A stretch of 64,000 bases of DNA from Burkholderia humptydooensis (GTDB taxonomy: Bacteria; Pseudomonadota; Gammaproteobacteria; Burkholderiales; Burkholderiaceae), in contig NZ_CP013382.1 in NCBI RefSeq assembly GCF_001513745.1, positions 620,001 through 684,000 on the forward strand. Direction: 5' to 3'. Below the pieces are notes generated by a model. The model was not told the origin of the DNA, did not search any database, and saw only the letters and a list, made by a program, of their open reading frames with translations. Shown in pieces: positions 1 to 9,366 of this stretch (its first letter is position 1; each line of letters starts with the position of its first letter). Made by a program: the position numbers and the translations under genes.

Positions 1-2
1 CC

Positions 3-3000
3 GACACTGCGGGCGCGTCGATGTTCGATCTGCTGTTCGCGATTGTCGATCTGTGCGGGCGCGACGGTGCGGCCAACGGACTCGCGGTGCCCTACGGAAT
101 CGACGAATGCCTGCTGTACCGGGCCTTTCCGCGCCAGGTGCGGGTGGCGATCCGCACGGCGCCGGGCGTGGCCGGCGCGCGCACGCGCAGTTGCGACATC
201 CGTGTCGCCGATCTCGACGGCCGACCGGTGATGCGGCTCAAGCGGCTCGTGATGGTGACGTTGCGCGAGGACGCGGCGCCGTCGGCCGCGAGCCGGGCCG
301 CCGACATCGCCGACGCGGCCCATGACGCGCGGCCGGCATTGCAGTGCCGCTTGCGCGCGCTCATCGGCGCGTTGCAGAAGATCGATCCGGACGAAATCGG
401 GATCGACGACGATCTCACGCAGTGCGGCCTCGATTCGTTCAGCTTCACGGAGCTGTCGAACCGCCTGAACCGCCGCTTCGCGATCGACACGATGCCGACC
501 ATGTTCTTCGAGCACGGCACCGTCCGCGCACTGGCGGACGGGCTGCTGCGCGCGTATCCGAACCTCGCGGTCGGCCTGCTCACGGAGTGCCGCGCCGAAC
601 GGCGGGATGCGTCGCGTCCGGCCACGGCCGCGCCATCCGTTGCGCAAGGCGCCGAGGCGGCCGATTGCGCGCTGTCTCCGGCGCGAGCGCCGGGCCGCGC
701 CGCTGGCGATGGCGAGGCGATCGCGATCGTCGGCATGGCGGTTCGCTTTCCCGGTGCGCGGACGCTCGATGCGTTCCGGCAGCGCCTGATCGCGCCGCAC
801 GGCGCGGGGAACGGCGCGGCGGACGAGCTCGATGCGGCCGCATCGAATCCGGCCGGCGCGGCAGGCGACGACGCTACCCCGGCGGCGCGTCCCGACGCGG
901 GGACGTCGAACTGGTTCGGCGCCGATCCGGCGGCGTTGCCGGCCGACCGGCCGCTCGTGGCGGTGCTCGAAACCGCCTGGCATGTGTTCGAGGACGCGGG
1001 GATGGCGCCCGCCGCGCTGCACGGCAGCGATACCGCCGTCTACCTCGGCGTATCCTCGCCGGCGAAGCACGACGTGCAAGCGGATGACGCAGGCCTGCCC
1101 GCGGCAGCGCCCGCGCTGCATGCGTTGCCGAACCGGATCTCGTTCGAATTCGATTTCCGCGGCCCAAGCCACGCCATCGACACTGGCTGCTCGAGTTCGC
1201 TGGCCGCACTTGCGCGCGGCGTCGAGCATCTTCGGCAGCGACGTGGCGCGCTCGTCGTCGCGGGCGGCGTGGGTCCGATCGCATCGCATGACGCCGATGG
1301 CGCCATCGGCATGGTTCTGCTCAAGCGCATCGACGACGCGCTGCGCGACGGCGACCGCATTCACGCGGTGATTGCCACGGTCGCGGAGAACCACGGCGGA
1401 CGCACGCTGTCGCCGGCCGCGCCAAGCGTCGACGCGCAGCGCGAACTGCTGGTCGCAGCATACCGGCGGGCCGGCGTCGACGTGGCCCGGATCGGCCATG
1501 TCGAGGCGCATGGCGCCGGCACGGCGTTGGCCGATGCGATCGAGCGCGAAGCGCTGTGCGACGCGTTCGCCGAGTTGAGAGGCGGGCAAGCCGTACCGGC
1601 GGATGCCCCGCGCTGCACGGTCGGCTCGCTCGGCCGGCGGTTCGGGCCGCTCGGGGCGGCGAGCGGCATGGCCGGCGTGATCAAGACCGCGCTGATGTTG
1701 CGGCTCGCAACGATCCCCGGCCATCCGCTGTCGCCCGATGCGAATCCCGGTGTCGATCTCGCCGGCAGCGGCTTGGCGATAGCCGGGGACGCGTCGCAGC
1801 CCTGGCCCGCGACGCGTGACGGCCAGCCGCGCTGTGCGGGCGTCAGCAGCTTCGGCGCAGGTGGCGCGAATGCGCACGCCGTGCTGCTGGAGTATCGGGC
1901 CGCCCCGGATCGCCAGGATGGGATCGGGGCGCCGGCGTCCCGCGTCTTTCTGCTGTCCGCGCACAGCGAGCCCGCGCTGCGCGCGCAGGCGCGCGCGCTG
2001 GCGGCGCATATCGCGCGGCACGTGCCGGCCGGCGAGGCTGGCGCAGCGGCGCTGCGCGACATCGCGTACACCTTGCAGACAGGGCGCGACGCGCTGGCTT
2101 GGCGCTTCGGCGTGGTGGCGCGAACGTCCGACGCGCTACAACAGCAACTGCGGCTGTTCGGTGACGCAGCGGCGGGGGCGGAGGCGGCGCTCGCGGATTA
2201 TCGCGTGGCGCGCGTCGCCGAAGCACGCCACGAGTTCGACGGCGACGAAGACATGAGGGCGCTCGCACGGCAATGGCTCGAGAAAGGAAAGCTCGCATAC
2301 GCGCTGCGCCTCTGGCTCGACGGCATCGCGGTCGACTGGCGGGCGGCCTGGGACACGCGCGCGGTGGCGCTGGCCGATCTGCCGTCATACCCGTTTGATC
2401 ACGCGCTGACGCGGAGCGAGGCTCGCGCGGCCGGCGACGACGCGCTCGACGCTCGCGTGCGGCATCTTCTGGTCGACGGGCGGGAAGGGGACGGCGCGGC
2501 GAACGGGAATCCGCACGCTGATGCGCGCACGCTGATGCAGCGCGTGCGCGAGGTCGGCGATCTGCTCGGCGTCACGCTGAGCGTGGGCGATGCCTACCGG
2601 CATCGCGATGTCGGTGCGCTGCGCGCCGGCCTGCGCAAGCGCGCCCGGCGCGACGAGCTGGCCGGCACGGCTGCCGCGCCGGCGCCCGACGATCCGTTCG
2701 CGCGCTACTACCGGATGGCGTTCGGCGCGCTCGACGGATTCGGCCGCGAGTTGCTCGCGCTCGACGACGAGGTCGTGCTCGACATCCTGCACAACGTCGC
2801 GCCCGAAAAGCCGCCGCTGTTGTTGCTGATGCCGATGGCCTGCCTCGGCACGGCGTGGCTGCACCAGGTGCGCGCGTTCGCGGCCGACCATTCGGTGATC
2901 GTCTGCCACTACCCGGACCATGCGGCGAGCACCGGCGCCGATGCGCTGCGGGCGACGGGCGACGGCCTCGATGGCGTCGCGCGGCTCTTCTGGACGGCGC

Positions 3001-3512
3001 TCGACCGGCTCGGCGTCGACGCGCCGGTCCATCTCGTCGGCTGGTCGCTGGGCGGGCTCGTCGCGCAATGCATGGCGGGCGCCGATCCCGGTCGAGTGGC
3101 GTCGATGACGCTGGTGAACGCGCTCGACGCGCCGGGCAGGGACGGCATCGACCGCGCGATGCGCGTGCTCGTCGACGAGATCTCGACACAGGTGATGCCC
3201 GAGGTGGACCGTCATTTCGAGGGCGACCCGCGTGCGATCAAGGCTTGCTACGACGCGCGCATCCTCGACGTCTACCTGGGTTTCGCCGCCGACGCCGCAG
3301 CGCAGGCGCGCCTCGCCGATCCGCCGTTTCCGGTGCTGGTGCTCGCGGGCGGCTGCGACCGCGTGGTGCCGCCCGAGGTGGCAAGGCGCTTGCACGCGCG
3401 GCTCGGCGGCGCCGCGCTCGAGCTGCTCGACGAAGCCGGCCACTACTTGCCGATGACGCACGCGGGCTGGTTCAACGCGCGGCTGCGGCAGCACCTGGAG
3501 GTGACGGTCTGA
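3..3512 (+). CDS. Trans-AT polyketide synthase, C-terminal part (DH/PS-like, ACP, KS0, TE), 5' truncated
   Basis: The reading frame is open through the window edge, so this is the end of a larger modular PKS; the first Met is at 21. Counting from that Met, residues 1-85 look like the second half of a dehydratase or pyran-synthase double hotdog, with no Gln/His at the usual DxxxQ position. An ACP follows (GLDS, pantetheine Ser139). A ketosynthase spans about 230-640: Cys390 in DTGCSSS and His497 in EAHGAGT are present, but the NIGH His is replaced by Pro543, so it should not elongate. A post-KS linker leads to an alpha/beta-hydrolase thioesterase (about 890-1163) with GWSLGG (Ser1009), an Asp in GGCDRVV and a His in AGHYLP. 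The thioesterase marks this as the terminal, chain-releasing subunit. The downstream gene is an acyltransferase 67 bp away. Assignment of the first domain as pyran synthase is inference. Confidence 0.9.
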   Translation, partial: DTAGASMFDLLFAIVDLCGRDGAANGLAVPYGIDECLLYRAFPRQVRVAIRTAPGVAGARTRSCDIRVADLDGRPVMRLKRLVMVTLREDAAPSAASRAADIADAAHDARPALQCRLRALIGALQKIDPDEIGIDDDLTQCGLDSFSFTELSNRLNRRFAIDTMPTMFFEHGTVRALADGLLRAYPNLAVGLLTECRAERRDASRPATAAPSVAQGAEAADCALSPARAPGRAAGDGEAIAIVGMAVRFPGARTLDAFRQRLIAPHGAGNGAADELDAAASNPAGAAGDDATPAARPDAGTSNWFGADPAALPADRPLVAVLETAWHVFEDAGMAPAALHGSDTAVYLGVSSPAKHDVQADDAGLPAAAPALHALPNRISFEFDFRGPSHAIDTGCSSSLAALARGVEHLRQRRGALVVAGGVGPIASHDADGAIGMVLLKRIDDALRDGDRIHAVIATVAENHGGRTLSPAAPSVDAQRELLVAAYRRAGVDVARIGHVEAHGAGTALADAIEREALCDAFAELRGGQAVPADAPRCTVGSLGRRFGPLGAASGMAGVIKTALMLRLATIPGHPLSPDANPGVDLAGSGLAIAGDASQPWPATRDGQPRCAGVSSFGAGGANAHAVLLEYRAAPDRQDGIGAPASRVFLLSAHSEPALRAQARALAAHIARHVPAGEAGAAALRDIAYTLQTGRDALAWRFGVVARTSDALQQQLRLFGDAAAGAEAALADYRVARVAEARHEFDGDEDMRALARQWLEKGKLAYALRLWLDGIAVDWRAAWDTRAVALADLPSYPFDHALTRSEARAAGDDALDARVRHLLVDGREGDGAANGNPHADARTLMQRVREVGDLLGVTLSVGDAYRHRDVGALRAGLRKRARRDELAGTAAAPAPDDPFARYYRMAFGALDGFGRELLALDDEVVLDILHNVAPEKPPLLLLMPMACLGTAWLHQVRAFAADHSVIVCHYPDHAASTGADALRATGDGLDGVARLFWTALDRLGVDAPVHLVGWSLGGLVAQCMAGADPGRVASMTLVNALDAPGRDGIDRAMRVLVDEISTQVMPEVDRHFEGDPRAIKACYDARILDVYLGFAADAAAQARLADPPFPVLVLAGGCDRVVPPEVARRLHARLGGAALELLDEAGHYLPMTHAGWFNARLRQHLEVTV

Positions 3513-3579
3513 CCGTCCGGCGTCGCCGCGATGCGCGCGGCGGCGTCTTGCATCCGACCCATCCCATCGAGCCCTTCAC

Positions 3580-4464
3580 ATGAGAAAAGTCTTTCTGTTC
3601 CCCGGACAAGGCGCTCAGCGCCGCGGCATGGGGCGCGAGCTGTTCGACGCATATCCGGCGCTGACGGCGCGTGCGAGCGAGCAGCTCGGCTACGACGTTG
3701 CCGAGCTGTGCACGCACGATCCGCGTCGCGAGCTCGGCGACACGCGCTTCACGCAGCCGGCGCTGTATGTCGTCAGTTGCCTGTCGTATCTGAACAGGAT
3801 CGACGCCGGCGAGGCCTCGCCCGACGTCGTCGCCGGACACAGCCTCGGCGAATACGCGGCGCTGTTCGCGGCTGGCGCATTCGATTTCGCCACCGGCCTC
3901 GCGATCGTCGCAAAGCGCGCCGCCCTGATGAGCGAGGCGCCGGGCGGCGCGATGGCCGCGGTGTCCGGCATCGATGAGCGTCGTGTCCGGGAAATATTGG
4001 ACCATTACTGCGGCGAAATTCATGACAATGAGCCGGGGCCCGAGGTGGCCAACCTCAACCATCGCCTGCAATGCGTGATCTCGGGGGCGCGAGAGCAGCT
4101 CGCCGAACCGTTGCTCGCGCAACGGTTCGAGGCGGCAGGCGCGAGCTTCATTGCGCTCGATGTCGGCGGCGCGTTTCATTCCGTGCGCATGAAGGCGCTG
4201 GCCGCGCGTTTCGCCGATTTCCTGTCGGGCATCCGGTTGCGGCCGCTGCGGATGCGCGTCGTCTCGAACTGGACGGCGCGTGCCTATCCGGCTGGCGACT
4301 ATCGGCCGGCAATGGTGAACCAGATGTTCAGTCCCGTGCGGTGGTACGAGTCGGTCTCCTGGCTGCTCGCGCGGGGCTATCGCGAATTTCACGAGGTCGG
4401 GCCGGGCGACGTGCTGAGCCGGCTCCAGCGCCACATCGAGCGCGAGCCGTTGCCGGGCGCGTGA
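3580..4464 (+). CDS. Discrete malonyl-CoA acyltransferase of the trans-AT PKS (AT1)
   Basis: A 294-residue FabD-like acyltransferase. It loads malonyl extender units in trans onto the AT-less PKS modules. It starts MRKVFLFPGQGAQ, carries the nucleophile elbow GHSLGEY and the GAFHS motif with the second catalytic His, which is typical of malonyl-specific ATs in trans-AT systems. The length matches a single AT domain. It is the first of three AT-like genes in the operon. No strong Shine-Dalgarno is seen before the ATG, so translation may depend on the upstream PKS gene. Confidence 0.9.
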   Translation: MRKVFLFPGQGAQRRGMGRELFDAYPALTARASEQLGYDVAELCTHDPRRELGDTRFTQPALYVVSCLSYLNRIDAGEASPDVVAGHSLGEYAALFAAGAFDFATGLAIVAKRAALMSEAPGGAMAAVSGIDERRVREILDHYCGEIHDNEPGPEVANLNHRLQCVISGAREQLAEPLLAQRFEAAGASFIALDVGGAFHSVRMKALAARFADFLSGIRLRPLRMRVVSNWTARAYPAGDYRPAMVNQMFSPVRWYESVSWLLARGYREFHEVGPGDVLSRLQRHIEREPLPGA

Positions 4465-4519
4465 CGCGGCGGCACGGCACCGGATGAATCCCCAGAGAAG
4501 GCGAGAGAAGAACGTGAAC

Positions 4520-5773
4520 ATGGTCGGAATCGAAGCAATGAATCTGTACGCGGGCGTGGCCCGCCTCGACGTCACGGCCCTGGCCCGTCATCGCGGCCTC
4601 GACATGCGGCGTTTCGAGAATCTGCTGATGAAGGAGAAGACGGTTGCGCTGCCGTACGAGGACCCGGTGACGTTCGCGGTCAATGCCGCGAAGCCGATCG
4701 TCGACGCGCTGACGCAGCAGGAGCGCGACCAGATCCGGATGTTGATCACCTGCACGGAATCGGGCTTCGATTTCAGCAAATCGATGAGCACGTATTGTCA
4801 CGACCTGCTCGGGTTGGGCCGCCACTGCCGGATGTTCGAGATCAAGGGGGCCTGCTATTCGGGCACGGCGGGCCTGGAGACGGCGATCAACTTCGTGCTG
4901 TCGCGAACGCGTCCCGGCGGCAAGGCGCTGGTGCTGGCGACCGACGTGTCGCGCTTCATGGTCGAGGATCGCGGCGACGCGCTGTCGGCGGATTGGTCGT
5001 TCTCCGAACCGAGCGGCGGCTCCGGCGCCGTCGCGATGCTGGTCAGCGACCAGCCGCACGTGTTCCAGATCGATGCAGGCGCGAACGGCTGCTACGGCTA
5101 CGAGGTGATGGACACCTGCCGTCCGGCGGCGGATGCCGACGCCGGCAATGCGGACCTTTCGCTGCTGTCCTACCTGACTTGCTGCGAGAACGCGTTCCTC
5201 GACTATCGCGAGCGCGTCGCTGACGCGGACTTTGCGGCGACATTCTCCTACCTCGCGTTCCACACACCGTTCGGCGGTATGGTCAAGGGCGCGCACCGCA
5301 CGATGATGCGCAAGCTCGCGATGGCGAAGCCGCCTGCGATCGAGGCGGATTTCGAGCGACGCGTGGCGCCCGGACTCGCCTACTGCCAGCGTGTCGGCAA
5401 CATCATGGGCGCGACCGCCGCGCTGTCGCTCGCGAGCACGATCCGCCACGGCGATTTCAGCGAGCCGCGCCGCGTCGGCGTGTTTTCTTACGGCTCCGGT
5501 TGCTGTTCCGAGTTCTTCAGCGGCGTCGCGACGCAGGATGGCGCGCGCCGGCTTGCCGAACTCGGGATCGGCGAGCATCTCGACCGGCGCTACAACATGA
5601 CCCTGGACGAATACGAGACCGTGCTCGCGCGCAGTCGCGAGATCCGCTTCGGCACGCGCGATCTCGACGCCGATGCGACGCTGCTCCGGCAGGCGCGCGG
5701 CGTGCATCGCAGGCCGACGCTGTTCCTGAAGTCGATCCGCGACTTCCATCGGGAGTACGAATGGGTGAGCTGA
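4520..5773 (+). CDS. HMG-CoA synthase-like enzyme (HMGS) of the beta-branching cassette
   Basis: It catalyses aldol addition of an acetyl unit carried on the donor ACP to the beta-keto group of the PKS-bound chain. The protein begins MVGIEAMNLY as PksG-type HMGSs do. The catalytic set is visible: Glu in CTESGFDF, Cys112 in KGACYSG and His in FHTPFGG. The open frame extends back to an ATG at 4484, but that adds a basic, non-family leader. GAGAAG at 4505-4510 lies nine bases before the ATG at 4520, which is why that start is chosen; a GTG at 4514 is also possible. It overlaps the next gene by 13 bases, indicating translational coupling. Confidence 0.92.
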   Translation: MVGIEAMNLYAGVARLDVTALARHRGLDMRRFENLLMKEKTVALPYEDPVTFAVNAAKPIVDALTQQERDQIRMLITCTESGFDFSKSMSTYCHDLLGLGRHCRMFEIKGACYSGTAGLETAINFVLSRTRPGGKALVLATDVSRFMVEDRGDALSADWSFSEPSGGSGAVAMLVSDQPHVFQIDAGANGCYGYEVMDTCRPAADADAGNADLSLLSYLTCCENAFLDYRERVADADFAATFSYLAFHTPFGGMVKGAHRTMMRKLAMAKPPAIEADFERRVAPGLAYCQRVGNIMGATAALSLASTIRHGDFSEPRRVGVFSYGSGCCSEFFSGVATQDGARRLAELGIGEHLDRRYNMTLDEYETVLARSREIRFGTRDLDADATLLRQARGVHRRPTLFLKSIRDFHREYEWVS

Positions 5774-6546
5774 GCGGGACCTGGCACAACCTGCGGGTCC
5801 GGCTCGACGACGGTATTTGCCGGATGCGGATCGAGCGGCCCGATACCGGCAACGCGATCGATGCGCGGCTCGTCGACGAAATGGGCGACGTGCTCGATCG
5901 CTGCGAGCCGGCGACGCGGATCGTCGTGATCGAGGGCCTGCCCGATGCATTCTGCGTCGGCGCCGATTTCGCGCAGCTCGATGCGCGCCGCGCCACGGAC
6001 GAGGCGCCGACGGCACCGGACCCGGCGCCGCTCTATGATCTGTGGCGGCGGCTCGCGACCGGCCCGTTCGTCAGCATCGCGCACGTCGAGGGCCGGGCGA
6101 ACGCGGGCGGTGTCGGCTTCGCGGCCGCCTGCGATGTCGTGCTCGCCGCGCGTACAGCGAGCTTCGGCCTGTCCGAGCTGCTGTTCGGGCTGATGCCGGC
6201 CTGTGTGCTGCCGTATCTGATCCGTCGCGTCGGCATCGCGAAGGCGCACTACATGACGCTGACGACTCAGCCCGTCGATGCCGCGCGCGCGTGCGAATGG
6301 GGGCTCGTCGACGTTTGCGAGGCCGACAGCGCCGATTCGCTGCGCCGCCATCTGTTGCGGCTTCGGCATCTGAAGAAGGACGCGATCGCGCGCTACAAGC
6401 GCTATGCGGCGTCCCTTGACGGCAGCCTTGCCGCCGCGCGCGCGCCGGCCATTGCGGCCAATCTCGAGGTTTTCCGCGACGCTGCCAACCTGCATGGCAT
6501 TTCGCGTTTCGTGAACGCCGGCAAGCTGCCGTGGGAGCACGAATGA
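5761..6546 (+). CDS. Enoyl-CoA hydratase-like dehydratase ECH1 (PksH type) of the beta-branching cassette
   Basis: A 261-residue crotonase-fold protein. ECH1 enzymes dehydrate the HMG-type adduct made by HMGS. An oxyanion-hole segment (AFCVGADF), then GRANAGGVGFAAACD, and the stretch LLFGLMPACVLPYLIRRVG are characteristic of the PksH branch rather than the decarboxylating PksI branch. The start codon lies inside the end of the HMGS gene. No separate ECH2 gene is present in the window, so decarboxylation would need an ECH2 encoded upstream or inside the PKS. Confidence 0.88.
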   Translation: MGELSGTWHNLRVRLDDGICRMRIERPDTGNAIDARLVDEMGDVLDRCEPATRIVVIEGLPDAFCVGADFAQLDARRATDEAPTAPDPAPLYDLWRRLATGPFVSIAHVEGRANAGGVGFAAACDVVLAARTASFGLSELLFGLMPACVLPYLIRRVGIAKAHYMTLTTQPVDAARACEWGLVDVCEADSADSLRRHLLRLRHLKKDAIARYKRYAASLDGSLAAARAPAIAANLEVFRDAANLHGISRFVNAGKLPWEHE

Positions 6547-6600
6547 TGCGCCGGCCGTGCCGGCGCGCAACAGGATATCAACCGACAGGAGAGCAGGGCC

Positions 6601-6840
6601 GTGAGTCAACAACGGATTCTGGAATTGATCGCGAAGCATACCCGGGAAGTCGTCCCGGGGCTGGAGGATCACGTATTCGCGCCGGGCGACTCGCTGCGCG
6701 ATCTCGGCGCGAACTCGATCGACCGTGTCGACATCATCGTGATGACACTCGAGGCGCTGTCGCTTGACGTGCCGCTTGCCGCGATGGCGAATGCGCGGAA
6801 CATCGGCGAACTCGCGGGCATCATCGATGCGAACGCCTGA
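6601..6840 (+). CDS. Discrete donor acyl carrier protein of the HMGS cassette
   Basis: A 79-residue ACP carrying the acetyl donor for HMGS. The modification site sits in LGANSIDR (Ser39); the ANSIDR form is typical of HMGS-cassette ACPs such as AcpK. It starts with GTG, preceded by a purine-rich AGGAGAG Shine-Dalgarno. Its last 14 bases overlap the start of the decarboxylating KS gene, so the two are probably made together; malonyl on this ACP would be decarboxylated by that KS. Confidence 0.92.
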   Translation: MSQQRILELIAKHTREVVPGLEDHVFAPGDSLRDLGANSIDRVDIIVMTLEALSLDVPLAAMANARNIGELAGIIDANA

Positions 6841-8095
6841 CGCTCCCGTCGTCAGCGGCATCGGTGTCGTTTCCGCGATCGGCCAGGGTCGCGCGGCGTT
6901 CCTCGACGCGTTGCTGGAAGGGCGGCACCGATTCGACGCGATGCGCCGGCGCGGCCGGCAATGGCAGCCCCACGGCGAGACCCCGGCCACCGCATTTCCG
7001 GGTGCGGAGATCGATGCGCTGGCAATCCCGGAGTCGATGCCGCGGGGCATGTTGCGCACGGCGTCGCTGTCGGCGCAGGCGGCGCTCGTCACGCTCGACG
7101 AGGCGTGGCGCGATGCGCGCCTCGACGATGTCGCGCCGGAGCGCATCGGCCTCGTGATTGGCGGCAGCAATGTGCAGCAGCGCGAGCTTGCGTTGCTGCA
7201 CGACGCGTATCGCGATCGCATCGCGTTCCTGCGGCCGACCTACGCGATGTCGTTCATGGATACCGATCTGTGCGGCATCTGCACCGAGGCATTCGGCATT
7301 CGCGGTTTTGCGCAGACCGTGGGCTCGGCGTCCGCGAGCGGGCAGATGGCGGTGCTGCAGGCCATCGAGGCGGTGGGCTCGGGGCGCGTGGACGCCTGCA
7401 TCGCGATCGGCGCGCTGATGGACCTGTCGTACTGGGAATGTCAGGGTTTCAGCTCGCTCGGCGCGATGGCGGCCGGCCCTTGCGCGACGCAGCCGGCGCT
7501 GGCGTGCCGGCCGTTCGACGCCGATCGCAACGGCTTTGTCTACGGCGAAGCCTGCGCGGCGCTCGTGATCGAGCGCGACGGTTCGCGGCCGCGTGACGGC
7601 GTCGAGCCGTACGCGCGGATCGCGGGCTGGAGCGTGGCGCTCGACGGCAACCGCAATCCCGATCCATCGCTGGAGGGCGAGGCCGCGGCGATCCGTGGCG
7701 CGCTCTCGTGCGCCGGCCTCGATGCGAGCGACATCGACTACGTGAATCCGCACGGCACCGGATCGGTGCTCGGCGACGTCATCGAATTGCAGGCGCTACG
7801 TGCTTGCGGGCTCGATCACGCGTGGCTGAACGCCACCAAGTCGATCGTCGGCCACGGACTGACCGCGGCTGGCGCAGTCGAGCTGGCCGCGGTGCTGCTG
7901 CAGATGCGGGCCGGGCGCCTGCATCCGACGCGCAATCTCGACAACCCGATCGATCCGGGCTTCCGGTGGGTACGGCAGGAGCCGGTGGCACACACGATCC
8001 GGCATGCACTGAACCTCAGCATCGGTTTCGGCGGTGTGAACACCGCCGTCTGCGTGAGCCGCCATGACGCGGGCGCCGATGTCTTCCAGGAGTGA
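6827..8095 (+). CDS. Decarboxylating ketosynthase of the HMGS cassette (Cys replaced by Ser)
   Basis: A 422-residue KAS fold. The nucleophile position reads GSASASG, with Ser169 in place of the catalytic Cys, while both catalytic His motifs remain (NPHGTGS and SIVGHGLTAAG). This is the hallmark of the KS that decarboxylates malonyl-ACP to acetyl-ACP for HMGS rather than condensing. The ATG at 6827 is chosen because the protein then begins shortly before the conserved VVSGIGVVSAIG segment. The gene overlaps the ACP and its stop codon is five bases before the next ATG. Confidence 0.92.
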   Translation: MRTPDAPVVSGIGVVSAIGQGRAAFLDALLEGRHRFDAMRRRGRQWQPHGETPATAFPGAEIDALAIPESMPRGMLRTASLSAQAALVTLDEAWRDARLDDVAPERIGLVIGGSNVQQRELALLHDAYRDRIAFLRPTYAMSFMDTDLCGICTEAFGIRGFAQTVGSASASGQMAVLQAIEAVGSGRVDACIAIGALMDLSYWECQGFSSLGAMAAGPCATQPALACRPFDADRNGFVYGEACAALVIERDGSRPRDGVEPYARIAGWSVALDGNRNPDPSLEGEAAAIRGALSCAGLDASDIDYVNPHGTGSVLGDVIELQALRACGLDHAWLNATKSIVGHGLTAAGAVELAAVLLQMRAGRLHPTRNLDNPIDPGFRWVRQEPVAHTIRHALNLSIGFGGVNTAVCVSRHDAGADVFQE

Positions 8096-8100
8096 CGACG

Positions 8101-9279
8101 ATGAAGATATTCATGTTTCCGGGGCAGGGATCGCAGGCGAAGGGCATGGGCGCCGCGCTGTTCGATCGCTTCGACGGTCTGGCTCGGCAGGCGAGCGACG
8201 TGCTCGGTTACTCGATCCGCGAGCTGTGTCTCGACGATCCGCGCGATGAGTTGAAGGACACGCGTTTCACGCAGCCAGCGCTCTATGTCGTGAATGCCTT
8301 GTCGTACTTCGCGCGCGTAGAGGACGGCGGGAGCGATCCCGACTTCGTGATGGGCCACAGCCTCGGCGAATTCAATGCGCTGCTCGCGGCCGGGTGCTTC
8401 GATTTCCTGACGGGCCTGAAACTGGTCCGCTACCGCGGCGAACTGATGGGGCGCGCCGCAAACGGCGCGATGGCCGCGATCGTCAATGCCGACCAAGCGA
8501 GCATCGAACGCATGCTCGCCGAGAACGGACTGACGCAACTGAGTCTCGCGAACTACAACACGCCCTCGCAGATCGTGATCTCGGGCGCGGCCGCCGAGAT
8601 GACGAAGGCCCGGCCGCTGTTCAGCCAAGGGCGCATGCGCTTTTATCCGCTCGCCACGAGTGGCGCGTTTCATTCACCGTTCATGCGTGCGGCGCGCGAG
8701 GAATTTGCGCGCTTCCTGCAATCGTTCCGATTCGCGGCGCCGCGCGTGCCGGTGATCTCCAACGTGACTGCGCGGCCCTACGAGCCCGACGGTATCGATG
8801 TGCGACTCGCCGGCCAGATCGACAGCGCGGTTCGCTGGTGTGACAGTGTCCAGTATCTGCTCGGCGTTGCCGAGCGGCGCGGCGAGCCGGCGGTATTCGA
8901 GGAACTCGGCCACGGCGAGGTGCTGGCCCGTCTCGTGCAGACCATCCGCGAGCAGACGCCTGCGGATCTGATTGCCGGCCTGGCCGGCGAGGCGGACGTA
9001 ATGGCGATGACCGGCGAGAAGGAGGCGGAGGCGATGGTGGGCGCGGCCGCGCCTGCACGGCGCCCGGGCGCCGCGCTGACGGATTCGCGCAGCGCCGCGG
9101 AGAAAGTCGCGGACTGGAACCGTCATCATCCGGTCGGCACGCGCGTGAGCTCGACGCGGCCCGAATATCGCGACCTCGTTACGCGGACCGAGGCGGTGCT
9201 GCTGTTCAATCATCGCGCGGCGGTCTACATGAACGGCTATCACGGCTACTTCGATCTCGATGAGCTGACTGCCGTCTAA
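8101..9279 (+). CDS. Discrete acyltransferase (AT2) with a C-terminal extension
   Basis: Residues 1-290 are a malonyl-type AT (FPGQGSQ, GHSLGEF, SGAFHS) closely resembling AT1. After a low-complexity linker rich in Ala and Arg, the last 70 residues form a second conserved-looking unit containing VADWNRHHPVGTRV and AVYMNGYHGYFDLDEL. I know similar short C-terminal blocks on trans-acting ATs of other trans-AT clusters, but not their function. The ATG at 8101 is preferred to the GTG at 8092 because AGGAG at 8088-8092 is then eight bases away. It is likely the main malonyl loader or one of two. Confidence 0.9.
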   Translation: MKIFMFPGQGSQAKGMGAALFDRFDGLARQASDVLGYSIRELCLDDPRDELKDTRFTQPALYVVNALSYFARVEDGGSDPDFVMGHSLGEFNALLAAGCFDFLTGLKLVRYRGELMGRAANGAMAAIVNADQASIERMLAENGLTQLSLANYNTPSQIVISGAAAEMTKARPLFSQGRMRFYPLATSGAFHSPFMRAAREEFARFLQSFRFAAPRVPVISNVTARPYEPDGIDVRLAGQIDSAVRWCDSVQYLLGVAERRGEPAVFEELGHGEVLARLVQTIREQTPADLIAGLAGEADVMAMTGEKEAEAMVGAAAPARRPGAALTDSRSAAEKVADWNRHHPVGTRVSSTRPEYRDLVTRTEAVLLFNHRAAVYMNGYHGYFDLDELTAV

Positions 9280-9366
9280 TATTCGTACTACGTGCCGGCC
9301 GCCTGTTGCGCGCGCCGGTATCCCGATCGTTGAGCGGCCTTCAGGACGGAAGAAAGGTATAGACCG

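Noticed and set aside
7322..7342. Cys-to-Ser change in the stand-alone KS as a debilitating mutation
   Set aside because: Ser (or Gln) at this position is normal for decarboxylating KSs in HMGS cassettes, and its position in the cassette explains it.
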